From Parapristionchus giblindavisi (lineage: Eukaryota; Nematoda; Chromadorea; Rhabditida; Diplogasteridae), in NCBI GenBank assembly GCA_943737045.1, contig CALSFV010000094.1, positions 196,501 to 260,500 on the forward strand: a DNA stretch of 64,000 nucleotides, read 5' to 3'. Below, piece by piece: positions 62,907 to 64,000 of this stretch; positions within the stretch are counted from its first letter, which is position 1; every line of letters starts with the position of its first letter. The position numbers were made by a program, and so were the translations under genes. A model generated the notes under the pieces. It ran no database searches and had not been told where the DNA came from. It worked only from the letters and a program-made list of their open reading frames with translations.

Positions 62907-64000
62907 TTATTTGAGGGGTTTATAATACAATAATAGATCACCACCTTGTTTCCATATAAAATGTTTTACAGTTCTAAGGTCCATTTCTGGGTCTAACTTT
63001 TGATCATGACAATACAATTCTAATCGATTCTCAATATTGGGTGGTATGGGTGGAGGTACAATGGGATCTCCTATCATTGTTTCTCCATTTGAATGTAATA
63101 TCTTCTCGAATACATGTTCCAGAACCTTTCTCACTTGGAGCATTTCTGTGGCAGACAAACGATCTCTGTAAAAGGATATGGGTTTGATAACGACGGCATT
63201 ATTTACATACTTTTTGGGTGTTTTGACATTAAGACTAGGATGGGGCAGTAGATAGAAGGGCATCTTGTTGAACTTAGGTAGATCATTCATTTGAACAACA
63301 TCAGTAACCCAGGAAGGGACAAAATCAGCAAGAAGAGATGATTCAGCCTCTGATGCAGCATCTCTTACCTACATGGTATGAATAGATAAGAAATAAAGAT
63401 GATAAGAGATACTAACCAATAGACGGAATAGAGGTCTTCCTGATGATTCACAAATGATAAGAGGAGTATGAGATGGAACTGATGGAAATCCTCGAGTTGC
63501 TACCTCTCCTATACAATCTTGATGACATTCTGATAGTCTCCAATGTTCGAATAGACCACGAAGTAACATTCCACCATAATTTACTGTATTGAGGAATCAT
63601 TACAATATTATTGAGTATTATAGAGTAGATTGTACCTTTAGTATCGTTATCTTCAAAACCAGCTTCTTTAGCTGAGACCCAAGCAGAGAAAACATCACCC
63701 TCATCTAGAGTTACTTGTAACATCTAAATATACAATGAATAGATAAGGTAAGAATGAGTATATTCAATCTATCTTACACCAGTCTTTAGATCAACAGTGA
63801 ACCAACTAGGTACAAAGACCTTCTTAAAGTATTCTTTGACTACATCTTCCATTGCTACTTGACCATATTCATGAACCTATTTATTCATTTAATCATTAGT
63901 ATAATAATATGAATGAATACCTTAGATGCTGATAGAACATCGAATAAGGCCACATTTCCTCTAGAATCTTTTGTCACTACGTGTCTTTTGTCATTTAAAA
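62907..64000 (-). CDS. wdr-48: WDR48/UAF1, C-terminal part (5' end beyond window)
   Basis: Exons (5' to 3'): up to 64000-63921, 63876-63778, 63723-63636, 63583-63417, 63368-63211, 63165-62907. Visible signatures: [16 protein letters not shown] end of the WD40 propeller ([21 protein letters not shown]), [76 protein letters not shown] and the closing [21 protein letters not shown]. These are the ancillary and SUMO-like domains of UAF1, the activator of deubiquitinases USP1, USP12 and USP46 (in C. elegans WDR-48 with WDR-20 activates USP-46). The intron 63166-63210 happens to be in frame, so reading through it also stays open; the family sequence KKDRLSA supports its removal. Convergent with gsp-2, 306 bases apart. 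Confidence 0.95.

Noticed and set aside
63165..63210. Reading through this segment as coding in WDR48
   Set aside because: It is open and in frame but begins GTATGT, ends TTTTACAG, and its removal gives the family sequence KKDRLSA.

Overview
The window reads as nuclear DNA of a free-living-type nematode. Evidence: a tra-1 sex-determination gene (GLI-type zinc fingers), two nematode-specific DB-module genes, a divergent SH2-tyrosine kinase of the expanded nematode FER/SPE-8 type, AT-rich coding sequence with AGA/TCA/GGA-heavy codon use, and genes cut into many small exons by 40-60 base GT-AG introns. The beta-integrin gene alone has about 23 exons, many more than I recall for C. elegans pat-3, so I lean towards a rhabditid or diplogastrid outside Caenorhabditis; the species cannot be named from sequence alone. 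All exon models were joined by hand by matching GT-AG sites and reading-frame phase.

Layout. 1-8.9 kb: CT/GA low-complexity DNA with a few serine-rich exons on + that look like an alternative 5' part of tra-1, plus a Harbinger-like foldback element. 8.9-12.9 kb: tra-1 (+). 14.3-16.8 kb: a secreted DB-module protein (+) whose first intron is filled by two foldback elements. 17.9-20.1 kb: SH2-tyrosine kinase (+). 20.3-23.5 kb: two TA-flanked foldback elements. 24.3-25.3 kb: second DB-module gene (+). 25.6-28.6 kb: TMUB-like membrane ubiquitin-like protein (-). 29.4-34.4 kb: integrin beta, pat-3 type (-). 35.7-38.5 kb: CWC25-like splicing factor (-). 38.9-42.5 kb: RPA70 (+), divergent from the CWC25 gene. 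43.7-49.9 kb: four genes I cannot assign to a family (a secreted Cys-module/Pro-repeat protein, a tail-anchored coiled-coil protein, a 100-residue secreted protein, a multi-pass membrane protein). 50.5-53.4 kb: transposon-rich. 54.1-60.6 kb: BCAS3 (-). 61.0-62.6 kb: PP1 catalytic subunit, gsp-2 type (+), divergent from BCAS3. 62.9 kb to the end: 3' part of WDR48/UAF1 (-), running off the window.

The genes do not form one pathway: they are mostly conserved housekeeping genes plus nematode-specific secreted proteins. The striking common feature is mobile DNA. Five hAT-type non-autonomous elements keep perfect 8-base target duplications, and at least six long foldback elements lie in introns and gaps. 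Two foldback systems carry tRNA-like polymerase III A/B boxes. The least described coding sequence is the secreted protein at 43.7-45.1 kb, with four copies of a strict C-x(9-11)-C-[YF]-C-x(12)-C module around a 12-residue proline repeat. Two genes (RPA70 and the kinase) show local reading-frame problems that could be assembly indels or unusual processing. I found no CRISPR array, rRNA, prokaryotic operon or confident canonical tRNA.
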